Shown: positions 27,301 through 39,150 of the stretch, piece after piece
How positions within the stretch are numbered: the stretch's first letter is position 1
Layout: the number at the start of each line of letters is the position of its first letter
Source: Jacaranda mimosifolia
Taxonomy: Eukaryota; Streptophyta; Magnoliopsida; Lamiales; Bignoniaceae
DNA: 64,000 nt
Reading direction: 5' to 3'
NCBI GenBank assembly: GCA_018894105.1
Contig: CM032124.1
Location: forward strand, 2,899,501 to 2,963,500
The notes under the pieces: generated by a model
Seen by the model: only the letters and a program-made list of their open reading frames with translations
Told to the model about the DNA's origin: nothing
Databases searched by the model: none
Program-made: the position numbers and the translations under genes

Positions 27301-28060
27301 TTCTCTTTCCAATGTCATGTCCGTTTTATGTTCCGTTGAACTTCTGATTCTGCTACAAATCTATGTCGTTGCTCGTTGTACATCCCTCATTGAGTCATTA
27401 AAACTCACATTTTCTGTTTTTCTTGATTTTTCCCAGACAGGATTATGTGAAGAGCATGAGCTCGTGGCTTAGATTGGAGAATCTATCTTGTAATATATTA
27501 GGTAATTTTATGGGTTTTAGGTTCACCTAATCATTATGTTATGACTTAAAAATATATGTTAAGATTGAACCAATGACATGAGGCAAGTATATATTATGTT
27601 GAACATTATGGGATCATTTATGGCATGTACATAGTACTTTTGTTAAAGTTTGTTAGGTTGAAGGGTGTTGCGGTCATTGATGAATTTTGAAAATTTTCTT
27701 ATGGTTTTATCGATTGTCTTGTGGGGTATGAATTAAGTTTGAATCGGAATAGCATTTCAGTCTAGGGGTATCCTGAGTGGGGTGACATAGACATAACAAG
27801 TATAGCCCACTCATTAATATATAATTTACTTGGACTTTATCATATTTAATTTGAATTTTGAATTTTTTCAAAAGGGGTATATTGTTGGATCAATAATGTA
27901 TTATTCAAACTATTAAAATTAAAAAAAATGTAAATATTTAATAATTTTAATAATAACATACATATGACTATAGTGAAATGTTTCATTCAATATATAAAAG
28001 GGTAAAATGTGTCAAACCCTCTACAAAGAGTTTAAATTAGGAGAAAATTAGGGGGAAATT
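24330..28060. repeat. AT-rich repeat family copy P3
   Basis: Two pieces, 24330-24776 and 27790-28060, match P1 (from about 10060 on) and are separated by a solo LTR. The right piece shows the empty site of the P1 Mutator MITE. Confidence 0.6.
24777..27789. mobile_element. solo LTR, about 3.0 kb, probable 5 bp TSD
   Basis: It interrupts P3 where P1 and P2 are continuous. It begins TGTAAAAGAATCA and ends near GGGGTGACA(TA). GACAT occurs at 24772-24776 and at 27790-27794. The 3' terminus is imperfect, so the last two bases are uncertain. The inside has only short ORFs. It differs in sequence and length from the P1 solo LTR, although both hit nearly the same site of the host repeat. Confidence 0.7.
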
Positions 28061-28149
28061 GTTGGTTTGTTTAAGTTTTTGGAGGGAATAAGATATCACA
28101 TCAATTACTTTTTTATTAAGTTGGTAGTGTAAAATTAATATTTTAAAAT

Positions 28150-29720
28150 TATTTATATATGTGTATATATAAATTAGGTAGGGGTCAAAAAATAGAAGGG
28201 TTAAATATTGGAGAATGAGTAAAAGATGAATTGAGAAGGTATTTTGAATATTTTTATATGTATTTTAGATAATACGATTTAAAAATATAATAGATTATTT
28301 ATTTATATTTTGAGAGTTAGAAAAATATTTTGTCAATTTAAAACAAAAAACGCTTTAATTAAAAAAAAAGGGGCGGGGGGGTAGAACAAAGAAAGAAAGA
28401 AGGAGAGAAAGCAGATGTACCCATCTCTGGCACTGAGAAAAAGTAAGAAATGACTTAAAGTTAAAGCATAGAATGATGACTCATCTCTACTTGTCCCCGC
28501 GAAGGCATTTTTTTCGGAGTTAAAGATGCTTTTTCTATATTCATACATACATACATGGGATTGCAGTAATTTCGTGCCTAGTTTTTACGTGTGGTAGTTA
28601 CTATGTTCAGACAACAGGTATTTTATTTTTACATAATATATATAAGCATCCTCTTGTGATTTTGAAAATGAAAAAAAAAAAAAGTTAAAATTGATATATT
28701 AATTTCATCAATAATCTTTTAATTTATTTTTTTTTTCTCACAACTCAAGTCTACTGATTTATTGCTGAACGACTGCATGTACACAAAATGGGGTCATCAT
28801 ATAGAAGTGCAGAAAAAAATCTTGAAAGAAAACGAAGTCATGTTTAAAGAGATTTGCTCAGCACAAAACGCCAAACTTTGGTTAGGTTGAGACTTGAGAA
28901 GGACAATTTTGGTTCTGTTTAATTTCCATGACTTTCGGTAATTTTTATGCAGCTGGGACTATCTCATGTCTACTTCTTAGTTCTTAGCAATAATCAAGGG
29001 CTACAGGCTACTCCTAGTCAGTGTGGCCTATTTGGTTTCATTTTCTGAAGTTATTTTTATTTTTTAGTGAAAATATATAATGAAAAATTAGTTAGAAAAT
29101 GTGTTTTTGAAAATGAAGTTGTGTTTGGATGTGTTGTTTAAAATTATAAGTTTATATAATTGTAAAAATAAAATGTATTTGAATGTTGGGTGTTTTAATA
29201 TTAAAAGTTGTGTAGTTTTTGAATTTGAATTGATAATGTGATGTGCAATTATTAAAAAAATAATATTATAATTTGAATTTGAATTTATAATATTTTTGTA
29301 GTGAATGTTTTTGGAGAAGTATTGGGAAGATAAAAAAGTAGATAGAGACAATAATAGGAGGGAAATATTTATGAAAATAGGGAGAGAGAATATTTTGAGA
29401 ATGAAAATATATGAGAAAATAATGTAAAAATTGATAGTTTTCTATTTTTATTTTCAATAGAAATAAAAATGGGGTTTGAAAATGAAAACAAACAACACCT
29501 TGCAAATTGCAATTTTGTGTAGCCACTGCGGCAAGGCTGGCTATGTTAAAAAAATATTTGAGGTAATGTGGAACCAAGGTGGCTCTGTCATTGGAGGCTT
29601 GCTACATATATTTTCCCTTTTATATTTTAGGTCTTAAAAAACATATAAAACCTGCATTTGTATTATAATTGAGGCCTTTAATTTAAAATCACCAAATAAA
29701 TAATTTTTTAGAGGAATATA
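28150..29720. repeat. duplicated block A2
   Basis: Second copy of block A1, ending about 3 kb upstream of the NLR exon at 32686. It includes the same fold-back MITE (about 29024-29505). Confidence 0.65.
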
Positions 29721-29724
29721 TGCT

Positions 29725-29815
29725 TAAGAAAAAGTATAAGATCTTTAATTTAAAGGCTTTATTTCTAAAGTTGTAATAATTAATTAATTAATTAATTATA
29801 ATTAATCAAAAATTT
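29725..29815. repeat. direct repeat (left) flanking the 29.8-32.56 kb insert
   Basis: About 90 bp nearly identical to 32565-32655 (shared string AATTTAAAGG, then TCTAAAGTTGTA and an ATTAATTA run). The right copy abuts the NLR start codon region, so the two copies bracket foreign sequence. Confidence 0.7.
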
Positions 29816-29898
29816 TGGTTTTAATTTTATTACTTCTGATTCTTCCTAAATCTCCTTCCATCTTAGAAAGTCTTAGTGTTTTCTTCATCAAAATCATA

Positions 29899-31489
29899 GG
29901 GCCTATTCTCTTATATTTTGGATAAATTTTTCCAATCCTCTAAAAAAAATTCCAAAATACAAGCATATTCTTCAATTTTTCTCTCAAAATACTACAATTT
30001 TTTACTCAAAAAAATTTCTCAGAATTCACTTAAAAAAATCCTACACCCTAAAAAGCACACCTATCCCCTCATTTCCTCATTCCATCTTTCACGTTACTCA
30101 TTCATTTATTACTCTCTCACTTCACTCATATATATATATATACATATATGTGTGTGTGTATGTGTGTGTATTTATATATATGAAAATATGAAATTTTACT
30201 ACTTAAAAATTTCTAAAACTTATGTTTACAAATTTAATTAAATTAATCATGAAGAAAATTAATTGAATTTAACAAATAATTATTTACTAAATAATGTATT
30301 AAATTAATTAAATTACTTATTAATTAAATAATGTATTAGTTATATTTATTATTTAATGTGTTAATTAAACATCACATTTATTCATTTAATAAATAATTTA
30401 TGATGTTTTAATTTGATATAATAAATCAATCAATCTTCTTTAAAAACAATTAATCTTTGTTAAATATTAATATCACATTTATTTAAAATGATTATAAAAA
30501 AAATTAATTATAGTGTGGTATTTATATAGTAATCTCCTAAGTTTAATAAATTAATATTAATACAATTAAAATAATTATCAAGAAAATTAATTAAAATTAA
30601 GTTAAAAAAATTTGATTGTTACTAAGTAATTTATTTGTTAAATAATGTATTAATTAAATAGCAATTTAAAGTAAATAAATAAATTATTAAATTAATTAAA
30701 TTAATTTATTTAATTATTTAAATAACTTGTTATGTACATATTAATTATGTTTCATATTTCATGTATAATTAAATATTATGCTTATCTATTCGATAAATAA
30801 TTTAAGATGATTTAGCTTCATATAATATAAAATTATATATTATTTTAATTTGATGAATCATTATTAAGTCTTATATATTATTTCATTTTATTTAAATAAA
30901 TGATAAAGTTTTATTTATACATAAATTATAAACAATAAATAGTTATATAATTATATTTTAAGAATAAATAATAATTAGTTTATAATTAATGTACAATAAT
31001 TACATTTTTTTATATAAGCCTATATCTACAATTATGATATAATTATAATATTAACTGATTTTTTTATAATTAAGACATAATTATAATTTCATAAATAATT
31101 AATATTTATCAATAAATTCACAAAAATATAAATTTTAAAATAAAGCACTAACTGAATTAATTACACATTATTTTATTACAATAATATATCAACTATTATA
31201 TATATACACACATCATCCAACTATAAATATACATATTTATATAATATATTACATAAAAAATCACTTTCACTCTACAAGCTCAACAAAAAAGTAACTAAGT
31301 TGACATCAACATTAAAGTTTGTATCCTCCCAAAATATAAAAAAATAAACAGTTCATTTTCAAACTATTTTTCATATTTTTCCAAAACAAAAGGACATACT
31401 TGACACATTCTCCAAATTTTTTCTCAAAAACTCATTACTCCATTTTTTTTTTTTTTTTTAGAAAATAGCCAAAACATGGGAGAACAATG
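29899..31489. mobile_element. non-autonomous TIR element, copy 1 (1.6 kb)
   Basis: Left end GGGCCTATTCTCTTATATTTT; right end, inverted, GGCATTGTTCTCCCATGTTTT. The interior is very AT-rich (TTAATTAAAT tracts) and homologous, over its whole length, to the pieces at 39858-41184, 44692-45037 and 61595-62845. Class is uncertain (hAT- or Harbinger-like). No transposase. Confidence 0.6.
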
Positions 31490-32564
31490 CCTTAGCTACT
31501 TCCTTACTTTTTAATACTAGTCACTTAATATGTTTCCACTTTTTCAATGCTGATAATAAATAACATTCCAAAATTATTAAATAACATTAACTTTAATTCT
31601 CTTTCACTATAAATTAAGTTCTTATTTCATTTTTTTAAATTTATAAATAACAAACTGCTTAGTAAAAGACATGTATACTAGAAATTTACTCTTTGTTGTA
31701 GAACTTAAATTTTCATTAAATATATTAAATGCATCATTTTCACATTTAGCTCCAATTTTGTTGAGACGCCTTGTAAAATCATTAATCTCAAAATTTAGTT
31801 GTAGATAGTTGAGTAATTAATTGGCCTAGTAAAATCACCATCACACTTGTATGTATGAGTTCCTCAGTTCAAATCCTAATGAATCCTTGCTATATGTACG
31901 TGTCAAAGTTAAAAAATAAATAAATAAAACAAGCTTAATTGTAGGTAGCATCTTTTCGATTTCTTATTATGGTTTATTGGGATATAGTATACTTGCAAAT
32001 ATTTAGCAACTTGTAATTTCTTCATTATATAGTCTAAAGCGCTCAACTTTTTATTATCAGTTGGTAAACATTCTAAAAGTCCATAGTAAATTGAAAAACT
32101 ATTGTTCGGTTATGTTTTCATTTCCAGCATTTTCAAATTTTGATGGCTAGAGAAAATGAGTTTGTATTTGAATAATTTATTGGAAAAATAATAATTATAT
32201 ATGATTTAGTATATTGTATGTGAGAGAGATAATAATAATAAAATAGAGAGAAAAAATACACTAAATCATTGAGAGAATATATATAAGATATTGAGAATAT
32301 GTTTCAATAGAAAATGAATTGAAATATTAATGAAAATGATTTTAATTATTGATAATTCATTTTCAAATAATGAAAATGGGTAAAAATAGATTTGAAAATA
32401 TTAGCAAACATACACTCACATATTTGTTTATTTTCAACATGTTGATACATCAAACCATAATAATGCAGTATTATATGTGTATATACTATTCATCTTCTAC
32501 GTATGTATTCATCTAGTACGATTCTTATTATATATATATATATATATATATATTCTCGTTAGTC
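31490..32564. other. NLR exon upstream region, with probable MITE
   Basis: No gene. A fold-back segment at about 32105-32415 has TATGTTTTCATTTCC-like ends and their inverted match and is probably another hAT-type MITE. (TA)n at 32529-32553. Confidence 0.45.
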
Positions 32565-32655
32565 TAAGAAAAAGTAGAAGATCTCTAATTTAAAGGTTTT
32601 TGTCTCTAAAGTTGTAGTAATTAATTAATTGATTATAATTAATCACAAATTTGTG
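32565..32655. repeat. direct repeat (right), adjacent to NLR exon
   Basis: Copy of 29725-29815, followed by (GT)n and (GA)n and then the ATG at 32686. Confidence 0.7.
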
Positions 32656-32685
32656 TGTGTGTGAGAGAGAGAGAGAGAGCTAAAA

Positions 32686-33111
32686 ATGGCGGATGCAGCA
32701 GTTGAATTCCTGCTGGACAATCTCCAGCAGCTACTGCTCTACCACGCCCATTTGATCAGCGGCGCCAAGAGCCAGGTCGAGAAACTGGAGAAAGATCTCC
32801 GCCTCTTCAATGCCTTTCTCAGGGACTCCACCAAGAAGCGGAGGAAAGCCGAGAGCCTCCGAGAGCTCGGCCACCAGATACGCGACGTCGTTTACGAGGC
32901 CGAGGATATCATCGACGCCTTCGTGACCCAGGCCACCGAGAGCAGATCCAAAAATTACTTCCTCAGAGCTTTTCAGACGCCGGTGAAGCTCCACGCCATC
33001 GCCAAACAAGTCGAGGAGGTCGGCGGTAAGGTCAGAGACATCTACGGCGATAAGAGCAAGTTTGACTTCGCTAACCTCAACGTCGGAGACGGAGGCCCCG
33101 AGGAATCAGAG
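32686..33111 (+). CDS. first exon (coiled-coil domain) of a second MADA-type NLR gene
   Basis: 142 codons, in phase, ending at GT 33112 exactly like exon 1 of the gene at 1364. The N-terminal MADA motif and EDIID at 73-77 are intact, there is no stop, and amino-acid identity to the paralogue is high. The NB-ARC and LRR exon is not in this window. Paralogous intron sequence reappears at 39817-39857, 62846-62943 and 63664-63880, so the gene probably continues to the right with an intron of more than 30 kb filled with insertions. It could be a complete gene with a giant intron or a stranded exon. If the intron is not spliced, a short CC-only protein of about 157 residues would be made. Confidence 0.8.
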
Positions 33112-33616
33112 GTGATGATTATATATATATATATTTCTTTGTTTTCATTTCTTGATTGATTCAAGGGACACTTATTTAAAAGTACCAAATACACTTTTCA
33201 CTTTTGTGATCAGTCCTCACTTAATTTTTGTTAGAAAAAATTCCTTAATTTTGTTAAAAGTTTAGAGATCACTCCCCACTCACTTAATTTGACAAAAATG
33301 TCCTTAAATATAATATTTTTCATTAATTTTTTCTCACTTCTTCTTCTTCTTCTTCTTCATCCAGACAAGCAAACAGTAAACACTATCATACCAGAAATAG
33401 AAAGAACAGAAAAAACGCAACAAGCTCCACGGCGGGAACAAGAATAACGTTAGAGCCAAAAACCACAAACCCGATAGCTGCATTGTCTTCTTCTCTTTTT
33501 ATTTTCATCATTTTCGGGTTTCTTCTTCTTCTCAGTTTCTTCTTAATTGCTTCTGAGTTTCTTATATTTTCTGACAATGTCAACCAGTAGTGAAGTAGGA
33601 GTGTTCAATCAAGTTA

Positions 33617-33850
33617 ATGGACATATACATTAATCTCGCAAGAAAATGGAGTGAAATCAACGCCGAACACTTCAGTTTGCAATACATAGCTCAACATCAA
33701 AGATTATACATGAGTTTGACTGATGATGACGGTGTCATGAATATGGCCTTTCTGCATTTGACATTGAAGATGAACGTTGTTGACATCCTGGTAAACCGAA
33801 AGGATGAATTGAGCAGCAGTGCAAAGAAAAGCAGTGATGATTTAAGGTAA
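33617..33850 (+). pseudogene. MULE transposase, N-terminal remnant
   Basis: 77 codons. They show the PB1-like start common to plant MULE transposases: FSLQYIAQHQRLYMSLTDDD, then an M-x-M segment and VVDILV. It ends at AAG/GTAATA, a plausible splice donor, beyond which array A begins. There is no DDE domain. Assignment rests on family pattern, not on a database search. Confidence 0.5.
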
Positions 33851-33856
33851 TACTTC

Positions 33857-35285
33857 TACAGAATCTAAATTGTACTGCAGTTTGTAAAGTTTTGTACTTG
33901 AAGTGTTCTAAAATTGTACTCTATTATGTAAGTTTTATACTTCAAGTGTTCTATTAATGGATTATCCAAAATTATACTGCAACTTCTAGCAGTTTATACT
34001 TGAAGTGTTCCTAAACTATACGTCTTCTATATAAAATTATTCTTTTGATTTTCTGAAATTATACTTCATTTTATCAAAGATTGTACTATATTTATTGAAG
34101 TTATATACTTTAAGCGTTATATTTATCAATTAACCAAAATATATTGTAGTTGCTAGGGCTTTATACTTCAAGAGTTCTGAAATTGTACTTCACTTTATCT
34201 AAAATTGTACTTTTATTTTATGAAATTATACTTTCTTTTGTACTTCATTTTATCTAAACATGTATTTTATTCATTGAAGTTCTATACTTCAAGTGTTTCA
34301 AAATTGTACTTCATTTTACCTAAACTTATACTTTAGTTATTTGAATATATTATTTAAGTTTAAAGTGTTTTACTAATGGATTATTCAAAAATTGTACTGC
34401 AATTGCTAAAGTTTTATACTTCAAGTGTTTTGAAATTGTACTTCCCTTTATCTAAAATTGTACTTCTATTTACCTAAACAAGTACTCTATTCATTGAAGT
34501 TCTATACTTAAAGTGTTCTGAAATTGTACTTCATTTTATCTAAACTTGTACTTTAATTTTCTGAATCTATTATTTAAGTTTTATACTTCAAGTGTTCTAC
34601 TAATGGATTATCCAAAATCGTATTGCAATTGCTAAGGATTTTTACTTCAAGTGTTCTAAAATTGTACTTCTTTTTATATAAAATTGTACTTCTATTTTCT
34701 GAAATTATACTTCATTTTACATAAGCATGTACTCTATTCATTGAAGTTCTATACTTCAAGTGTTTTGAAATTGTACTTTATTTTATCTAAACTTATACTT
34801 CAGTTATTTGAATCTATTATTTAAGTTTTAAGTGTTCTACTAATGAATTATCCAAAAATTGTACCGCAATTATTAAGATTTTATACTTCACGTGTTCTGA
34901 AATTATACTTCACTTTATCTAAAATTGTACTTTTATTTTTTAAAATTATACTTCATTTTATACATCATTTTACCTAAACTTGTACTCTATTCATTGAAGT
35001 TCTATACTTCAAGTGTTCTAAACTTATACTTCAGTTATCTAAATCTATTATTTAAGTTTCAAGTATTCTACTAATGGATTATTCAAAAATTGTGTTGCAA
35101 TTGCTAAGGTTTTATACTTTAGGTGTTCTGAAATTGTACTTCACTTTATCAAAAATTATATTTCTGTTTTTTGAAATTATACTTCATTTTATACATCATT
35201 TTATCTAAACTTATACTATATTCATTGAATTTCTATACTTCAAGTGTTCCTAAATTTTACTTTATTTTATCAAAATTTGTACTCT
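33857..35285. repeat. tandem array A, higher-order unit about 230 bp
   Basis: About six diverged units, marked by GGATTATCCAAAA-type strings near 33959, 34379, 34606, 34845 and 35078. Each unit is built from shorter modules with TTGTACTTCA and TATACTTCAAGTGTTC. It occupies the place where the transposase catalytic region should be. Confidence 0.8.
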
Positions 35286-35289
35286 CGAG

Positions 35290-35562
35290 TCAAAGTCACT
35301 TTCATCGTATGACTTTACCGATCAATATTACCGAGTTGAGATGTATCAACAAGCATACCAATCAGTGATAAACACTATTCCTACGTATGATATGCATATG
35401 TTCCCTCTAGATGATGATTGCGTCATTAATGCACCTGATTGCCGATCTCAACCTGGGCATAGAAGGACACAGAGGATTCCATCACAAATTGATAAACGTG
35501 TAATTAAGTTAAAAGATGTGGTAGAACATGGCATAATCATCGAATCTGCAAAGAATCTGTAA
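35290..35562 (+). pseudogene. MULE transposase, C-terminal remnant
   Basis: The reading frame contains YYRVEMYQQAYQSVINTIP followed by GHRRTQRIPSQID. Plant MULE transposases end with a YY-x-Y segment, a proline-rich linker and a GRP-x-x-x-RIPS motif, and this matches well. The stop is at 35560. Separated from its N-terminal part by array A; the DDE region is absent, so it is inactive. Confidence 0.6.
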
Positions 35563-35575
35563 TCTAGCTAAATTT

Positions 35576-36135
35576 TGTACCTTAATCTAGGAGATTTATA
35601 CTTGATTTCATGACATTTGTACTTTATTTCGGTAATCATGTACTTGATTTAGCGTGAAATTGGTATTTTTGTATATTGTCCGAGATATCAATTATTTTGT
35701 ACCCCAATCTGGGAGAACTATACTTGGTGTCATGACGATTATAATTTATTTCGACAACTATGTATTTGATTTAGCGTGAAATTGGCATTTTTGTATGTTT
35801 TCGGAGATATCAGTTATTTTGCACCATAATCTGGGAGAATTATACTTGATTTCATGACAATTGTACTTCATTTCGGCAATTATGTATTTGATTTAGCGTG
35901 AAATTGGCATTTTTGCATGTTGTCCGAGATATCAATTTTTTTGTACCCCAATTTGGTAGAATTGTACTTGATTTCATGATATTTGTACTTCTTTTTGGCA
36001 ATAATGTACTTGTTTAGCGTGGAAGTTAGCAAATGGATGTTGTCCAAGATATAGTGCTTTCGTACCTTAATCTGAAAGATTTATATTTGATTTCACGACA
36101 TTTGTATTTCATTTCGGCCATTATGTACTCCATTT
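35576..36135. repeat. tandem array B, unit about 122 bp
   Basis: Four to five units, marked by GATTTAGCGTGAAATTGG at about 35646, 35768 and 35890 and a variant at 36012. Each has TGTACTTGATTT and TTGTACCCCAATCTGGGAGA. Confidence 0.85.
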
Positions 36136-36469
36136 CTTAATATTTTTACTAATATTGTTGAATTAAAATTTGTTCCATGATTTGCTTTTTAAGTCTCAGT
36201 AATTAATAACCGAACTCTAAAAATGTGTGTAATATTTATTATATGAATAAAATAATATTAAAGTTTTAAAGTATTAACCACTAATGTTCAACGAATGAAT
36301 GTTATCAATTGCAGTAATATAAAGAATACTTATGCTTTCAAAGATATAAACAAATGAGCATTTGACAATAATATTCACCCTATAACCTGTACAAATACGT
36401 ACTTCATCTGATCCGATAATCTCAAAATATTATATTTGACTATCACTACAATTATTGGAGACTAATTAT
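36136..36469. other. unique AT-rich spacer between arrays B and C
   Basis: No repeat or coding feature recognised. Confidence 0.5.
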
Positions 36470-37385
36470 TCAATTGCAATAAGTGTACTTCAACATAACA
36501 CTATTTATACTTTGTTTGTTCTACGTTTGTACTATATTTTCATCATATTGTACTCAAATTCACTATCCGGTTTCAATTGAATTGAAGTGTACTTTAACAT
36601 AACACCATTTATACTTTGTTTGTTCTATATTTGTACTTTATCTTCATCATATTGTACTCAAATTCACTGCCCGATTTCAATTTAATTGAGGTGTACTTCA
36701 ACACAACACCATTTATACTTTGTTTGTTCCATATTTGTACTTCATTTCTATCATATTATACTCAAATTCACTGTTCAATTTCAATTTAGTTGAAGTGTAC
36801 TTCAACATAACACCATTTATATTTTGTTTGTTCTACATTTGTACTTCATTTACATCATATTGTACTCAAATTCACTATCCAACTTCAATTTAATTGAAGT
36901 GTACTTCAACATAACATAATTTATACTTTGTTTGTACTTCATTTCCATCATATTATACTCAAATTCACTGTCCGGTTTCAATTTAATTGAACTGTACTTT
37001 AACATAACAACATTTATACTTTATTTGTTCTACGTTTGTACTTCATCTTCCTCATATTATACTCAAATTCACTGCTCGATTTCAATTTAATTGAACTGTA
37101 TTTCAATATAACACAATTTATACTGTATTTGTTCTATATTTATACTTCATTTCCATCATATTGTACTTAAATTCACTACCTAATTTCAATTTAATTGAAG
37201 TGTACTTCAACATAACACCATTTATACTTTATTTTTTCTATATTTGTACTTCATTTTCATCATATTGTACTCAAATTCACTGCTCGATTTCAATTGAATT
37301 GAAGTGTACTTCAACATAACACAATTTTTACTTTGTTCGTTCTACATTTGTATTTCATTTCCCTCATATTGTATTGAAATCAAAA
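36470..37385. repeat. tandem array C, unit about 105 bp
   Basis: About nine units marked by GTGTACTTCAACATAACACC (near 36484, 36585, 36690, 36796, 36898 and so on), with CATCATATTGTACTCAAATT in each. Confidence 0.88.
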
Positions 37386-37489
37386 TATTATAAATGCTTG
37401 ATGGAAAATTATACTTACATACAAAATAATATTATAAACAAAGTATGCTTCAATTTACATATGTATGTACATAAAGTATGATTCAAACC

Positions 37490-38035
37490 CTACAGGCTTA
37501 AATGTTTTGTACTACAATTGCTTCTAAAATGTACTATAGATACACAGGTTATATACTATATTTTCAGTTAATGTATACTACATGCCTGAATATTTTTGTA
37601 CTACAGATGCTTCTAAAATGTACTGCATATATGCAAATATTAAATTATAATTTAATTTAATCTACAGGCTTGAATGTTTTGTACTACAGATTCTTCTAAA
37701 ATGTACTGCAGTTACATAGATTATATGCTACACTTTTGCCTGATGTGTACTGCAAGTATAAATGTTCATACTATATTTGCTTCTAAAATATACTGCAGTT
37801 ACACAGATTATATACTACACTTTCATTTAATGTATACTGCAGGCTTAAATATTTTGTACTACAGTTGCTTCTAAACTATACTATAGATACACAGATTATA
37901 TACTATATTTTCAGTAATGTATACTGCACGCTTGAATGTTTTTGTAATACAGATGCTTATAAAATATACTGCATATACACAGATTATATACTATAATTTC
38001 ATTTAATCTATAGGCTTGAATGTTTTGTACTACAT
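37490..38035. repeat. tandem array D, left part, unit about 88 bp
   Basis: Six units marked by TTCTAAAATGTACTGCA and TTTTGTACTACAG; it continues after the insertion at 38735-39150. Confidence 0.85.
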
Positions 38036-38734
38036 TTTCGCAACTTCCTCTCCCGGTGTCCAAATCACTTGCCGCTTGAACCGTTGGATAGCTCTCGGCT
38101 TATACATTAACTCCACAAAGTTCCAGCTCTGTCCGATTCTCCATGGAACAGTAATTTCCCTCGCAATAAGTTGGAATTACAGCATTACCACTGCACTGCC
38201 GCATTCTAAAGATCTTCGTCGTTTCCTATCCAAACGGAACCGTCTACTGGTGAAACTTGGTGGGAACGTTGCCAACACCTCAAGGAACACCCCACTGAAA
38301 CAGTTTCACAAAATTCCTTTTCCAAGCCACTCTACTCAATGCATCTTTGCACTACCTGCGTGTAGTAAGACCGCTCCAGGTCGCCCTCAATGTTCGGTGC
38401 CCAAACGGACACGGAATGACTTCAAACTTGGTGGGAAGCATCCTCATAACTTAAGGAATATGCCATTGAAATAGTTTTTCAAACCGCACCTCGTAAGAGT
38501 CTCTGCTCATGGGCTTTTTTCGCCTTACCGAGTGAGCCAACAACACCTTGTTGCTCCTAATGCCCCTTGAAGTCAAGGTTGCCATTCTTCTCTAATGAGC
38601 GACCCATGACATTCTCCCCCACTTGATCCGTTGACATCCTCGTCAACATATACATAAGGACTCGAAGTGTATGCGGTGCCCCAACTCAACTCTGATCTCT
38701 TTTTGCACCGGATGAATTTAGCTCCTCTTTACAC
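38036..38734. mobile_element. unclassified GC-richer insertion splitting array D
   Basis: About 700 bp, markedly less AT-rich than the array. It has an internal imperfect duplication (AACTTGGTGGGAA at about 38257 and 38427) and a CATTCTCCCCCACTTGATCC string near 38610 that is common in plant transposon DNA. No target duplication is visible; part of an array unit appears to be replaced. The 152-codon ORF over it has no recognised domain. Confidence 0.5.
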
Positions 38735-39150
38735 AGATTATATACTATACTTTCATTTAATGTATACTACAGGCTTAAATATTTTGTACTACAGTTGCTT
38801 CTAAAATGTACTACAAATACACAAATTATATACTACATTTTCAGTTAACGTATACTGCATGCTTGAATGCTTTTGTACTATAGATGCTTCTAAAATGTAC
38901 TGCATGTACACAAATTATATACTATAATTTCATTTAATCTGCAGCTTTGAATATTTTGTACTACAAATACTTTTAAAATGTACTGCAGTTACATAGATTA
39001 TATACTACACTTTTGCTTAATGTGTACTGCAAGCTTGAATATTTATACTACATTTGCTTCTAAAATATACTACAGTTATACAAATTATATACTACACTTT
39101 TGCTTAATGTGTACTGCAAGCTTAGATGTTTTGTACCACAAATAATATAC
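38735..39150. repeat. tandem array D, right part
   Basis: Five further units of the same 88 bp repeat. Confidence 0.85.

Noticed and set aside
32731..33009. 92-codon minus-strand ORF over the second NLR exon
   Set aside because: Antisense shadow of a conserved coding exon.
38016..38474. 152-codon ORF in array D insertion
   Set aside because: No recognisable domain; the sequence is an internally duplicated transposon-like segment.
33857..39150. Repeats with regular spacing, considered as CRISPR or satellite centromere DNA
   Set aside because: Units are 88-230 bp, diverged and contiguous without unique spacers, and they lie inside a MULE in plant DNA.
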